Below are positions 46,499-55,137 of a stretch of 64,000 bases of DNA, one piece after another. The position numbers and the translations under genes are program-made. Location of the stretch: contig CAZMUA010000008.1 in NCBI GenBank assembly GCA_964569695.1, forward strand, positions 62,001 to 126,000, read 5' to 3'. Each line of letters starts with the position of its first letter. The stretch's first letter is position 1. This stretch comes from UBA8106 sp964569695. GTDB lineage: Bacteria > Acidobacteriota > Vicinamibacteria > Vicinamibacterales > UBA823. Under the pieces are notes generated by a model. It was not told where the DNA came from. It saw only the letters and a list, made by a program, of their open reading frames with translations, and made no database searches.

Positions 46499-46564
46499 TC
46501 GGCCCGTGCGTCACCAGATAAATAAGTTCAAATACAAGCCTGAGTGGGTAGGTATTGGCCTGCT

Positions 46565-47929
46565 TTAGATTGCATCACTGACACTCGCAAGGTTGAAGTT
46601 GTGCACTTTCAGAGGTGGCACGATGATTGGCGCGCCAACTGAACTGTTCTCACCGGCTGCCACGCGTACCGGCTCACCCAACATGTCCACGTTCTGCAAT
46701 AGCTCGACCAACGATTGATTAAACCGAAAGTTATTCACTGGTCTACTGATTTGGCCGTCCTCGATCAGGAATGTGCCATCTCGAGTCAACCCGGTGTACG
46801 AAATCGTCCGGGGGTTCAGGCCTCGGATGTACCAGAAACGCGTGATGAGCACCCCACGACGAGTTGATGCAATCATCGCTTCAATCGAATCCGACCCTCC
46901 CGACATTAGCAGGTTTGCTGGTGCAGGTCGTGGGGCAACCCCTTGCTTGTTAGCCCAAAATCGTGAGTATGAAAGATTGCGTAGTATTCCATTTTCAATC
47001 CAGGTTTCCGCTGCCTGCCTTGCGCCCTCGCCATCGAAAGGCGCTGTTTCGGCATCCGGCGCAGCCGGATCACTGTGGATAGTGATCCGCGGGTCAAAGA
47101 TTTCATCTCCCACCCGTGTTCCGCCACTGGGCGAAGAAAAGTATGAGCGCCCTTCGTCGGCTGCACGTCCATCGAAGGTTCTGCGCATGCGGAGCATCAG
47201 CATACCGACGGCAGTCGGTTCGAGCACAACGTCGTAATGGCCTGGGTCCAAGGAGGTCTTATCGCGCCATGCATCACATTTGCGCACGGCATCAGTTGCA
47301 ATCCGAGCCGTTTCGATCTGGTTCCAGTCAGCTGCTTCGTCACCTGCCCAACCGGATGTTGATCCGTCTGGTGACCGCACCGTCAAGGTTGAGGCCACTC
47401 CCGTGCTTTTATGATGTGCGAACAATCCTTCTGATGTGGCAATCGATTGCGAACCGTTCTGGACGTCAATGAATCCTGAGGCGACATGTCCGGCACCACG
47501 GGCTTGGTCGATTGCGAGAGCAGTGGCTGAAGCCATGTCCTCGGCTGAGATGCCACCGGTCGTTTCGTAATAACCATTCACCTTGGGGTAATTCTGAGGT
47601 GTCAATTCGCCTAGATATTCTGGGTTTTCTGGTGCGAGGCGTGCCAAGGCTTCTGAACGACGAACGGCCTCAGTCAGGGAGGGCTCGTCGAGCAGGTTCG
47701 TCGTAACTGAGGCCACCCGCTGCCCGAAGGCACTCATAATCGTGACCGACACGTCTGAGCTTTCACCGGCTGTAGTGATGCGGTTATCCGCACTTCGAAT
47801 AAACGGCCGACTGCGGGCGTTGATCGTAACCCGTGTTGCGGTGGCTTGGGAGAGGCTTACGATGCGCTCGGTAAGTGCCCGAGCATCCTCAGTTGAAATA
47901 CCTCCGCGACCTGTACTTGGTGCCTGCAT
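46565..47929 (-). CDS. TldE/PmbA-type metallopeptidase-like protein
   Basis: A 454-residue protein of the TldD/PmbA family. In E. coli, TldD and TldE form a heterodimeric protease in which only TldD holds the metal site. This one has no HExxxH motif, which fits the TldE role. GGAGG lies before the ATG at 47929. Blocks such as GHYDVVLEPTAVGMLMLRM and SYTGLTRDGTFLIEDGQISRPVNNFRFNQ are typical. There is no signal peptide (MQAPSTGRGGISTEDARAL). It starts 13 bases after the TldD-like gene ends, so the two are co-translated. Confidence 0.85.
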   Translation of the reverse strand: MQAPSTGRGGISTEDARALTERIVSLSQATATRVTINARSRPFIRSADNRITTAGESSDVSVTIMSAFGQRVASVTTNLLDEPSLTEAVRRSEALARLAPENPEYLGELTPQNYPKVNGYYETTGGISAEDMASATALAIDQARGAGHVASGFIDVQNGSQSIATSEGLFAHHKSTGVASTLTVRSPDGSTSGWAGDEAADWNQIETARIATDAVRKCDAWRDKTSLDPGHYDVVLEPTAVGMLMLRMRRTFDGRAADEGRSYFSSPSGGTRVGDEIFDPRITIHSDPAAPDAETAPFDGEGARQAAETWIENGILRNLSYSRFWANKQGVAPRPAPANLLMSGGSDSIEAMIASTRRGVLITRFWYIRGLNPRTISYTGLTRDGTFLIEDGQISRPVNNFRFNQSLVELLQNVDMLGEPVRVAAGENSSVGAPIIVPPLKVHNFNLASVSDAI

Positions 47930-47942
47930 ACCGATAAACCTC

Positions 47943-49604
47943 CTACGCCGTGTTGATGATGGTCGTATCGCGGAACAGTGCTGTGGGACAGCCATGAGAC
48001 ACAGCGTTAGCCTGGCCCGGTTGCCCCTTCGCATCACCGAATGTCGCACCCAGCCAGTACGTGTCTGGTCCGCCCAAAACGGCCAGCGAATTCCAAAAAT
48101 CTGGTGTCCGGATTACATAGGCGACATCACGCAACATCTGGTGCTTTCTGCCGTTGCGGATTTCCCAGAACAGCTGTCCACCAAACTGTGCGTTATAACG
48201 CTGTTGATCAATGGAATACGAACCGTCGCCTTCAATGTAGATCCCTCGCTCGGTTTGAGCGATGACGTCTTCCTCGCTGAGTGGTGACTCTCCTGGCATG
48301 AGACTCACATTTGGCATCCGCTGGAAGGGGATACTGGACCAATTTTGACCATAGGCGCAGCCTTGACTCCTCGTCATGTTGGTGTACGGCGCGATCCAAG
48401 CGGCCTGCTCCCGGGTTGTCTGGTAGTTCACAAAAGTTCCGTTCTTGATGATGGGCCATTCGAATGCAGGAACCGCTTCATCATCCCAACCGCACGTCGC
48501 ACATCCCCCGACTTCGGTTCGGTTGCCCATAAAGGTCATGAATTCCGGTCCGAGGCGGGTCGTATTGAGTACGTCTTCTGGTGGTGCCAAAAATGAGGTG
48601 CCTGCGTAGTTAGCTTCGTAGCCGAGAGCCCGATCCAGTTCAGTTGGATGCCCAATGGATTCGTGAATCGTCAGCCAGAGGTTCGATGGGTGGAGCACCA
48701 AATCCCAGGTGCCAGGCTCCACGGAACGCGCAGACAGCTTCATCGCGGCCTCTTCCGCCCAACGTTCAGCCTGATTGGATAGATCGAGATCAGTGATGTA
48801 TTCCCACCCACGTGCTGCTGCGGCGACGTCGCCCACGCGACTCTGAAAATCCGATCGATCCGATGACACTGCCGTAACTGTCAAGCCAGGATTCTGGCGT
48901 ATAAAGGTCTGTTGTACCACTGAATTTTCCGTGGTTGCCACCAGCCGGCGCTCTTTAACTGCCATCAGGTTGCCGGAAACAAACTGAACATTATTGACCT
49001 TGAGCGCTGCGCGACTAGCGGCAAACAGCACATCAGCTTTTTCCTCAAGTGACACATCGAACGGGTCAATCGTGTGAGGTGTATCCCACTGCGCATTGGG
49101 ATACCTGTCGACGGGGGCCAGTTCGGTTTCCTGTGGTGCGATGCGGTCATTTGCTGCTGCAATCACCGTTGCATTTTTCGCAGCGGTTGCGACCGCTTGG
49201 GAGGTCAGGTCGCGTGTTCCGGTGAATCCCCACGAACCTCCAACTCGTACCCGGATGCCGAGGCCATATGATTCCGTGAAATTGACGCCCGTAATTTGTT
49301 CCTCTCGTGTTCTCAGCGACTCGAACCAGTGTCGTGATACACGGACATCGGCGTAGCTCGCACCGGCCTGCACAGCGGCATCCAATGCGAGGAACGCCAG
49401 TTCGCGTTCTGCCGGGGCAGCGACGTCTGGTGTCTCGCCACCCGGGCTGCAGCCCCACTGGCCAGCGCTCATTGTCAAGGCAGCCGCGGAGATACCGACG
49501 GCGCTTGATGTTCGGAGAAAGTCACGGCGTGTAGGCGTACTCGCAACACGCCGGTGGTTGATGGCGCGGGGGAGCAGTGACTCACTCGGTTTCTGGAAAC
49601 TCAT
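47943..49604 (-). CDS. TldD-like metallopeptidase with Tat signal
   Basis: A 553-residue TldD/PmbA protein with a Tat signal (TRRDFLRTSSAVGISAAALT, Arg 26-27). The zinc motif HESIGH is at 314-319. E. coli TldD has the pattern HExxxH with a later Cys; here the C-terminal block FGDAKGQPGQANAVSHGCPTALF lacks a Cys where TldD has MCGK and has one in the GxGQP position instead. The metal site may therefore be built differently. TldD proteins are normally cytoplasmic. With TldE downstream it should form the usual heterodimer. Confidence 0.85.
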   Translation of the reverse strand: MSFQKPSESLLPRAINHRRVASTPTRRDFLRTSSAVGISAAALTMSAGQWGCSPGGETPDVAAPAERELAFLALDAAVQAGASYADVRVSRHWFESLRTREEQITGVNFTESYGLGIRVRVGGSWGFTGTRDLTSQAVATAAKNATVIAAANDRIAPQETELAPVDRYPNAQWDTPHTIDPFDVSLEEKADVLFAASRAALKVNNVQFVSGNLMAVKERRLVATTENSVVQQTFIRQNPGLTVTAVSSDRSDFQSRVGDVAAAARGWEYITDLDLSNQAERWAEEAAMKLSARSVEPGTWDLVLHPSNLWLTIHESIGHPTELDRALGYEANYAGTSFLAPPEDVLNTTRLGPEFMTFMGNRTEVGGCATCGWDDEAVPAFEWPIIKNGTFVNYQTTREQAAWIAPYTNMTRSQGCAYGQNWSSIPFQRMPNVSLMPGESPLSEEDVIAQTERGIYIEGDGSYSIDQQRYNAQFGGQLFWEIRNGRKHQMLRDVAYVIRTPDFWNSLAVLGGPDTYWLGATFGDAKGQPGQANAVSHGCPTALFRDTTIINTA

Positions 49605-49704
49605 GGAAATTCCTCATTATCTTTAGGAGGCCTGAATGAAAGGTGTCCAACCAGTTGGTCGGACACCGACCAGAGTGTTTTGCTTGATGTCGTCGACTCT
49701 TAAG

Positions 49705-50409
49705 TCACTGCTTGTTGTATGCAATACCAGCTTGTTGAGCTTGCTCAATGGCGATCACCATTGCTGGCACGATGGTCACTCCCGGCAGCAGGTTCGCTCG
49801 GAGCGCCGCATCGATATCAGCCGCCGTCCCTTTACCTCGCGCCTCAAGTTCTACCACCCATGAGTTCAAAGCGTTGTTGCACATAATAAACTTTGTGCCA
49901 AGATTCTGAAGGTTCTCGATTCCTACTAGGGGCATAGCACCCTCAAGCGCAGCGAAGTTTGGAGACTGCAACCCCTTTGCGAGTAGAACCGAATCGTCCG
50001 AGGTCGGGTAATTGAACACGTTTCTCGTGTATGGCCTGCCATCCGAGTCGTCCAAGCCCGCGTAATCACCCACGTTGTACCTAGACCAAATCTCGTCGTT
50101 AAATCCCATGAAAATACTCGACGCCGGACCCCCGCCGTAAAAGGTTCCCACTGTGCCCACCTCCTCATTACCCACTCCATAGGCCGAGGCATAGGTGTTG
50201 ATGTAATTGAAGATGTGCACCAGGGGAAAGCTCAGTTTGTGGTTCGGAAAGTCAAAAAAGCACTTATGGCTGCCTCCCACCTCACTGGTCCAGTCTTGTG
50301 TGGCCGCTGCGGCGGTATGGCCAGCCGACCACGGGAGTCCACCAGCGACGGCGGCCGCTGCCATTCGACCTAGAAAGTTTCGTCGCGGGGTGGCATTGCT
50401 ATCGATCAT
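49705..50409 (-). CDS. Tat-exported DsrE-like protein
   Basis: A 234-residue protein with a Tat signal (PRRNFLGRMAAAAVAGGLPW). The ATG at 50409 has GGAG just upstream, so I prefer it to the longer frame. The C-terminal half (LGTKFIMCNNALNSWVVELEARG through LLPGVTIVPAMVIAIEQAQQAGIAYNK) resembles the DsrE/DsrF fold, including a Cys followed by an aliphatic strand-helix and the LLPGV/AY block. The N-terminal half has Asn/Asp/Gly-rich segments. The role is unknown. It precedes the TldD gene by 100 bases on the same strand. Confidence 0.65.
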   Translation of the reverse strand: MIDSNATPRRNFLGRMAAAAVAGGLPWSAGHTAAAATQDWTSEVGGSHKCFFDFPNHKLSFPLVHIFNYINTYASAYGVGNEEVGTVGTFYGGGPASSIFMGFNDEIWSRYNVGDYAGLDDSDGRPYTRNVFNYPTSDDSVLLAKGLQSPNFAALEGAMPLVGIENLQNLGTKFIMCNNALNSWVVELEARGKGTAADIDAALRANLLPGVTIVPAMVIAIEQAQQAGIAYNKQ

Positions 50410-50805
50410 TGTTTTCTCCGTATAAATGCGAGGGCGGTATGTTAGGAGTGCCCATCGCGTTTGGTAAATCCAGATTCCTAAGTTCTGACAATGTGAGGTG
50501 ATTATCACACAACCAGTTCAAATGGAGCGGGCTGATGATCTGTGAGCGTGGATTTGCAAATAACTGGAGCAGTTTAATTCCAGTCACAATTGCGGGTTCC
50601 AACACGGCCAGAGTGTGCCTGTTTAGCCTTGTTTTTGACTGTATTTTGAGCCATTTGGAGCAGTTTTCCGTGCGCTAATGTTAGGAGTTTAGCTCCTAAT
50701 TTTTTGGCAGTGAACTCGTCGATTGACTAGTGTAGAATCCTTAATATCAGGATGTTGGAATTGTCAAAAGCGTTAGTTCCGTCGTCAATGAAAGAAGGGC
50801 GTGTC
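50410..50805. other. 396-base intergenic region, orphan terminator, no gene recognised
   Basis: No coding frame with support was found. The 11-base sequence TGGAGCAGTTT occurs twice, at 50565-50575 and 50656-50666. A plus-strand intrinsic terminator lies at 50681-50705. A weak promoter-like pair, TTGACT and TATCAG, follows it near 50724-50751 and may serve the cytochrome gene. Confidence 0.5.
50681..50705 (+). terminator. plus-strand intrinsic terminator without an upstream gene
   Basis: TTAGGAG (50681-50687) and CTCCTAA (50693-50699) form a perfect 7-bp stem with a 5-base loop, followed by a run of six T (50700-50705). No plus-strand gene lies within the preceding 270 bases; the neighbouring gene to the left reads the other way. 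It could end an unannotated small RNA or attenuate transcription of the gene at 50806. Confidence 0.7.
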
Positions 50806-52170
50806 ATGGCAAATACACGATTTTTCGGTTGGCAGAGCTTGATTGGATGCGCGGTGTTGTTTGCGTTATTAGGAGGCGCTCCAATGCTGGTGTCAGCGCA
50901 ATCCGTTGACGAAGCGGTGACCTTTACGAAAGACATTGCACCCATATTTCAACAAAAATGCGAGGCTTGTCATCGAGACGGTTCGATGGCACCAATGTCC
51001 CTCGTGAATTTCCGTGAGACGCGACCATGGGCTCGGAGTATTAAGGCCGCTGTAGCGGCACGTGAGATGCCACCATGGCATCTTGATAAGAGCGTTGGTA
51101 TTCAGGAATTTAAGAACGATCGCTCGTTGACCGACGATCAAATTAAGACCATCGTCAGGTGGGTAGATTCAGGGGCTCCGATGGGAGACCCGGTGGACAT
51201 GCCTAATCCCATGACTTGGCCCGAAGGGGAGACTTGGAACTTCGAGGAGTTGTTCGGACCTCCGAATTTAATTATTAAGTCTCCGGCTTACAAGATGGCT
51301 GCTCAAGCGCAGGATGCTTGGTATAAGCCTGTTGTCGAGACTGGTCTGACTGAGCCGCGGTGGGTTCGCGCGATCGAGATTAGACCGTCCACGCCCAAGG
51401 GTCGAAGGATTATGCACCATGCTTTAGCGAGGCTTCAGCAGGAAGAGCCAGAGTTAGAAGCAACAGCAACTGATCCTGACGATGTCGGCCCCGGTCTCTT
51501 TATGGAGTGGGCCGTTGGGAAGCAGGGTGAGATTACGCGCCCAGATAGTGGCAAATTGATGCTGCCTGGTTCGAAAATAGTCTGGGATATTCACTATCAT
51601 GCGGTCGGCGAAGAGATAACGGATTCAGCCGAACTCGCAATTTACTTCCACCCGAAAGGGTACGAGCCGAAACATCGCCAAGTGTTGCACCTCATGCACG
51701 GTATTGAAGGGGGGAGTCGTGGCCTCGACATTCCACCGAATACCGTTTCGGTGCATCAAGGCTTTTTCCCGCTGAGGCAGGCTGGTCGGGTAGAGAATTT
51801 CCAGCCGCATATGCACCTGCGCGGCAAAGCGATGTCGATGGAGGCCTTGCTACCGACCGGTGAGCGCCGGATGTTGAGCCATGTCAATGATTATCAATTT
51901 GATTGGCACAACAACTATGTGTATGCGGATCATGTAGCACCGTTGCTGCCGAAAGGAACACTCCTTCGAATCACGGCGTGGCATGACAACACATCCGCAA
52001 ATCGTGATAATCCTGATCCTAGTCAATGGGTGGGTTGGGGCGACCGGACGGTGGACGAAATGGCGCATGCATGGGTGAACGTGACTTACATGAGTGACGA
52101 GGAGCTTGAGTCTGAGATTGCCCAGCGCGAAGCAAGTCGACTGGAATTAACCGACGAGCAGCAGCCGTAA
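50806..52170 (+). CDS. secreted heme c / copper monooxygenase-like protein
   Basis: A 454-residue exported protein. The ATG at 50806 has GAAGGG before it; ATG codons upstream (50788) are possible. A signal peptide ends near SAQS (residue 33). A heme c motif CEACH is at 52-56 with PIFQQ before it, as in cytochrome c domains that head copper-containing proteins. The C-terminal half shows His blocks RRIMHHALARL, WDIHYHAVG and QPHMHLRGKAM, which resemble copper-site patterns of the peptidylglycine alpha-hydroxylating monooxygenase (PHM) family. Such fusions occur in Acidobacteriota and Planctomycetes; their substrates are not known to me. The gene precedes a secreted protein of unknown function. 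Confidence 0.78.
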   Translation: MANTRFFGWQSLIGCAVLFALLGGAPMLVSAQSVDEAVTFTKDIAPIFQQKCEACHRDGSMAPMSLVNFRETRPWARSIKAAVAAREMPPWHLDKSVGIQEFKNDRSLTDDQIKTIVRWVDSGAPMGDPVDMPNPMTWPEGETWNFEELFGPPNLIIKSPAYKMAAQAQDAWYKPVVETGLTEPRWVRAIEIRPSTPKGRRIMHHALARLQQEEPELEATATDPDDVGPGLFMEWAVGKQGEITRPDSGKLMLPGSKIVWDIHYHAVGEEITDSAELAIYFHPKGYEPKHRQVLHLMHGIEGGSRGLDIPPNTVSVHQGFFPLRQAGRVENFQPHMHLRGKAMSMEALLPTGERRMLSHVNDYQFDWHNNYVYADHVAPLLPKGTLLRITAWHDNTSANRDNPDPSQWVGWGDRTVDEMAHAWVNVTYMSDEELESEIAQREASRLELTDEQQP

Positions 52171-52192
52171 CCGATTTTTCTTTTATTTGTGA

Positions 52193-52260
52193 GTGGTCCT
52201 AAATAGGGCTAAGCGGGCCACAAGAACAAGATAAGGTCTTGGGAGCCACTGCTCGGCTCC
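52193..52260 (+). other. three adjacent stem-loops between two secreted-protein genes
   Basis: GTGGTCC (52193-52199) pairs with GGGCCAC (52215-52221) with one G-T wobble. CAAGA (52221-52225) pairs with TCTTG (52237-52241). GGAGCC (52242-52247) pairs with GGCTCC (52255-52260). Loops are 15, 11 and 7 bases. No T run follows the last stem. The 127-base gap between the genes also holds a T-rich stretch after the upstream stop. Confidence 0.35.
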
Positions 52261-52297
52261 GGGATACCACATCCTTGGCATGCAGGAGCTTTCATCG

Positions 52298-53164
52298 ATG
52301 ACTGGATTACGAATAGCTGTTGTGGGTCGTGGTGTGACTGTCATCCTTGTGACTCTGTTGTTTGTCGCACCCCAGCCGGTGCTGTCGCAAGAGTTAGCAC
52401 TGGCACCGATGCGGACCTCAGGTCAGAGTGTGACGGCGGCCTACGAGGGTTGGTTCCGCCATCCAGATGGACAAATCAGTTTACTGGTCGGGTACTTTAA
52501 CCGTAACTCCGAGGAAGTACTGCATATACCCGTGGGACCGGATAACCGGATCGAGCCTGGTGGTCCAGACCGTGGTCAACCCACTCACTTTCTACCTCGG
52601 CGAGCCTGGGGGGTCTTTGCTGTGACGTTGCCACCCGACTTTGGCGATCAGCAGTTGACGTGGACCCTGGTGGCGAATGGGGAAACGACTCAGGTGCCGA
52701 TGAGTCTGAAGACCGACTGGGAGGTCGAGCCGTACCTCGAACCGGCGCAGGGAAACACCCCGCCGATGGTGCGATTCGAACAGGGGGGACAGCCGCAACA
52801 AGGACCACCACTAGGTATCAGTGCTGCGTATGAAGCGACAGTGAATGAGCCACTTGACCTCACAATCTGGGCGACTGATGACGGACAGGTTGATCCAAAT
52901 CGGCGTGCACTTGAAGGGGCGCCCGTGCGGATTCGCTGGGTCAAGCACCGCGGTGCAGGCGATGTCGTTTTTAGTAATCCTCAACCAGACACTGATGAAA
53001 TAACTGGCGAGACACTAACGAGCGCCACCTTTAGTGACGTTGGTGACTATGTCCTGCGTGTGCAGGCCAATGACTCCTCAGGTCCTCGGGGTGGTTTCCA
53101 GTGCTGCTGGACCAATGCTCACGTGAGTGTTGTGGTTACGGATGCTGGGTCGAAAAGTCCGTAA
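52298..53164 (+). CDS. secreted protein of unknown function with an immunoglobulin-like C-terminus
   Basis: I do not recognise this 288-residue protein. The ATG at 52298 has GGAG ten bases upstream. A signal peptide ends near QPVLSQE. The protein is mostly beta strand. Residues 25-125 contain WFRHPDGQISLLVGYFNRNSEE and a GRQP/TWTL block. The last 100 residues (LDLTIWATDDGQ, VRIRWVKHRGAGDVVFSNPQPDTDE, FSDVGDYVLRVQANDSSG) look like a PKD/cadherin-type Ig fold. A CC pair occurs near the end (FQCCWTNA). The gene probably shares a transcript with the PHM-like gene. Confidence 0.6.
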   Translation: MTGLRIAVVGRGVTVILVTLLFVAPQPVLSQELALAPMRTSGQSVTAAYEGWFRHPDGQISLLVGYFNRNSEEVLHIPVGPDNRIEPGGPDRGQPTHFLPRRAWGVFAVTLPPDFGDQQLTWTLVANGETTQVPMSLKTDWEVEPYLEPAQGNTPPMVRFEQGGQPQQGPPLGISAAYEATVNEPLDLTIWATDDGQVDPNRRALEGAPVRIRWVKHRGAGDVVFSNPQPDTDEITGETLTSATFSDVGDYVLRVQANDSSGPRGGFQCCWTNAHVSVVVTDAGSKSP

Positions 53165-53286
53165 GTCGACTACTGAAAGGGCTTTGTGAAGTGTTTTAAG
53201 ACCTTGTGATAGATTGAGATGAGAGCTATTGTTTTTTTTAGAGTGACTCATCTAAAATTGGTAGAGGGCATACTGATGGAAGTCAG

Positions 53287-54306
53287 GTGCTATGTTCACA
53301 AAATCGTGTTTTCGTGGGGGTGAGTGTGACTACAAGGATAACGCACTGGGTCGTAGTGCTTCTAATGACGGTTGCAAGTTCGGCGATGGTTGGCGCGCAA
53401 GAGTACAAGGGCCGAGCTAAAGTCAAAGGGAAGGTCAAGAATGCCCAGGGTGAGAACATCAAAGATCCCATGGTCAAGGCCGTGTTTTTGGAAACGGGCA
53501 CTGGACCAGAGACCAAAAAAGGTAAAGGGAACGGTAATTTTGAGGTCAAGGATCTCAAGCCGGGAATGTGGAAGCTGACGATTGTGGCTCCGACAACTCC
53601 ACCAGGTTACGGTGGTGTGTTTGTCGAGGTGGAAGTGATGCAGAACGGTATGCGAGATCTTCAGGTGACCCTTCCAAGTCTCCAAGAGCAGCTCGCCGAA
53701 GGCCGGGCACAATTGCAAGCTAAGAATTATGCCGACGCTCGGTCTTCACTTCTCGGGTTACTGGCTGCGATACCAGCGCAGGTGGCTTTGAATCAGCTCA
53801 TTGCACTCGCGTACCAGGGAGAGGGGATGCACGAAGAGGCGCTGATGCATATTGACGCGTTTTTAGATGGCGTCGCAGCGGAGGCGGCTTCGGGTGCGGC
53901 CCTGCCCAATCCTCGAAACGAGATGCAGGCCAGGCTCAATGGGGTAGATAGCGCGGCAGAGCTCGGTGACTATGAACGGATGCGTGCCTACCTGGATGCT
54001 ATCAGTCCTCGACTGTTCACCCGTCCCGTGGTTACAACGGTGGTTGCTGTGGTTGTGAATACGTTACTCCCGGCTGAGAATTTTGACGAAGCTATTGCCC
54101 TACTCAGCGTGGCGATAGAAAAGTCACCCGATTCAGCGGCCCCTTATTTCAGGCGTGGGATGGCCTTCTATGAGTTAGAACAGGATGATGCGGCGGTGGC
54201 CGACCTAGAAAAATTCGTTGACATGTCTGTAATCGAGAATGCGGAAGTGGTGCTGGCCAAGGAGGCTCTAGAGAATTTGTCCCAAGCTGCTGGCGCTCAG
54301 CAGTAA
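53287..54306 (+). CDS. secreted TPR protein with a carboxypeptidase-like regulatory domain
   Basis: A 339-residue exported protein. A signal peptide (WVVVLLMTVASSAMVGAQ) leads to a carboxypeptidase regulatory-like beta domain of about 80 residues (KVKGKVKNAQGENIKDPMVKAVFLE, VEVEVMQNGMRDLQVTLP). TPR-like helices follow (EGRAQLQAKNYADARSSLLGLL, NFDEAIALLSVAIEKSPDSAAPYFRRGMAFYELEQDDAAVADLEKF). GTG at 53287 with GGAAG four bases upstream is taken as the start, but GTG codons a few residues on are also possible. A strong terminator follows the gene. Confidence 0.7.
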   Translation: MLCSQNRVFVGVSVTTRITHWVVVLLMTVASSAMVGAQEYKGRAKVKGKVKNAQGENIKDPMVKAVFLETGTGPETKKGKGNGNFEVKDLKPGMWKLTIVAPTTPPGYGGVFVEVEVMQNGMRDLQVTLPSLQEQLAEGRAQLQAKNYADARSSLLGLLAAIPAQVALNQLIALAYQGEGMHEEALMHIDAFLDGVAAEAASGAALPNPRNEMQARLNGVDSAAELGDYERMRAYLDAISPRLFTRPVVTTVVAVVVNTLLPAENFDEAIALLSVAIEKSPDSAAPYFRRGMAFYELEQDDAAVADLEKFVDMSVIENAEVVLAKEALENLSQAAGAQQ

Positions 54307-54342
54307 GGTCCGTTGTTACACACTGAGGATTAGAGTTCGAAC

Positions 54343-54393
54343 AATCCGGCCGAATGGCGCATCCCATGGATGGGTCACTCGGCCGGATTTTTT
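54343..54393 (+). terminator. intrinsic terminator after the TPR gene
   Basis: AATCCGGCCGA (54343-54353) pairs perfectly with TCGGCCGGATT (54379-54389), and the T run continues to 54393. A nested smaller hairpin (CATCCCATGGATGGG) lies in the loop. This is the clearest intrinsic terminator of the window and ends the transcript of the secreted-protein group. Confidence 0.88.
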
Positions 54394-54452
54394 AATGCAG
54401 GAATGACACGCCACTCCAGAAATCGGCGCTGCTACTGCGTGTACGTTAACGT

Positions 54453-55070
54453 CTACTGATTTACATACCCGCTGGATAAGGGTGTGTTGTTGATAGGGAT
54501 CATAATGTGCGCACCCGGCGTGCCTTCACGCATTAGCCATGGCATCCCGTGACCTTGCAGAGCATTGTCCCGTTGACTATTGGTCGAAACACCAATCGAA
54601 TCTGATGTTGCGTTGGGGACGAGCATCACCCAAAGTAATTTGATCTGGTCGTCGTTGTGTCGTAACAGGTACATCATCGTTCCGTACGGTGCTGTTGGGA
54701 CAGCCCCTGATTCGCGAGCTGCACCTAACGCCGCGGCGATCTCTTCATTGGATTTACCCTCTGCTTGAAGTTTTGCTCGGAGATCATTAGCGGGACCCAT
54801 CACCTGATTAAAGCATCTGGTGTCCGCAGGATTCCCTGGAATACATTCGATGGCATTGGAGCCCTGCCGAATAACAATACGTTCACCCGTGTCCGGATGG
54901 TAAACGAGCACGGTGGCACCGTCTCGTAAATCTTCCGGCAGAGGTAAGACGGCATTGATGAGTGCGTCAGGATGGGCAGTTTCATAATTCCAGTCTTGTT
55001 GTGCGCTCGTTGACTGAATCAGTAACGGACTGACGAAGATAAGAACCAGGACGATTACAGATGCTTTCAT
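54453..55070 (-). CDS. secreted protein of unknown function
   Basis: I do not recognise this 205-residue protein. The N-terminal signal peptide (VIVLVLIFVSPLLIQSTSAQ) is clear, with TAGGAGG just before the ATG. The mature part has two Cys (ECIPG and DTRCF), an Asp/Arg-rich segment and a C-terminal block (WLMREGTPGAHIMIPINN). The sequence LPLPEDLRDGATVLVYHPDTGERIVIRQGSN recalls secreted beta-rich families without a named one. It is the furthest upstream of three minus-strand genes reading toward it from the right. Confidence 0.6.
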   Translation of the reverse strand: MKASVIVLVLIFVSPLLIQSTSAQQDWNYETAHPDALINAVLPLPEDLRDGATVLVYHPDTGERIVIRQGSNAIECIPGNPADTRCFNQVMGPANDLRAKLQAEGKSNEEIAAALGAARESGAVPTAPYGTMMYLLRHNDDQIKLLWVMLVPNATSDSIGVSTNSQRDNALQGHGMPWLMREGTPGAHIMIPINNTPLSSGYVNQ

Positions 55071-55137
55071 TAGAGCCTCCTAGATAAGTTCCATAAATAA
55101 TCAATACCAACGTATCTTGAAAAGAGGGGCGTCATCG

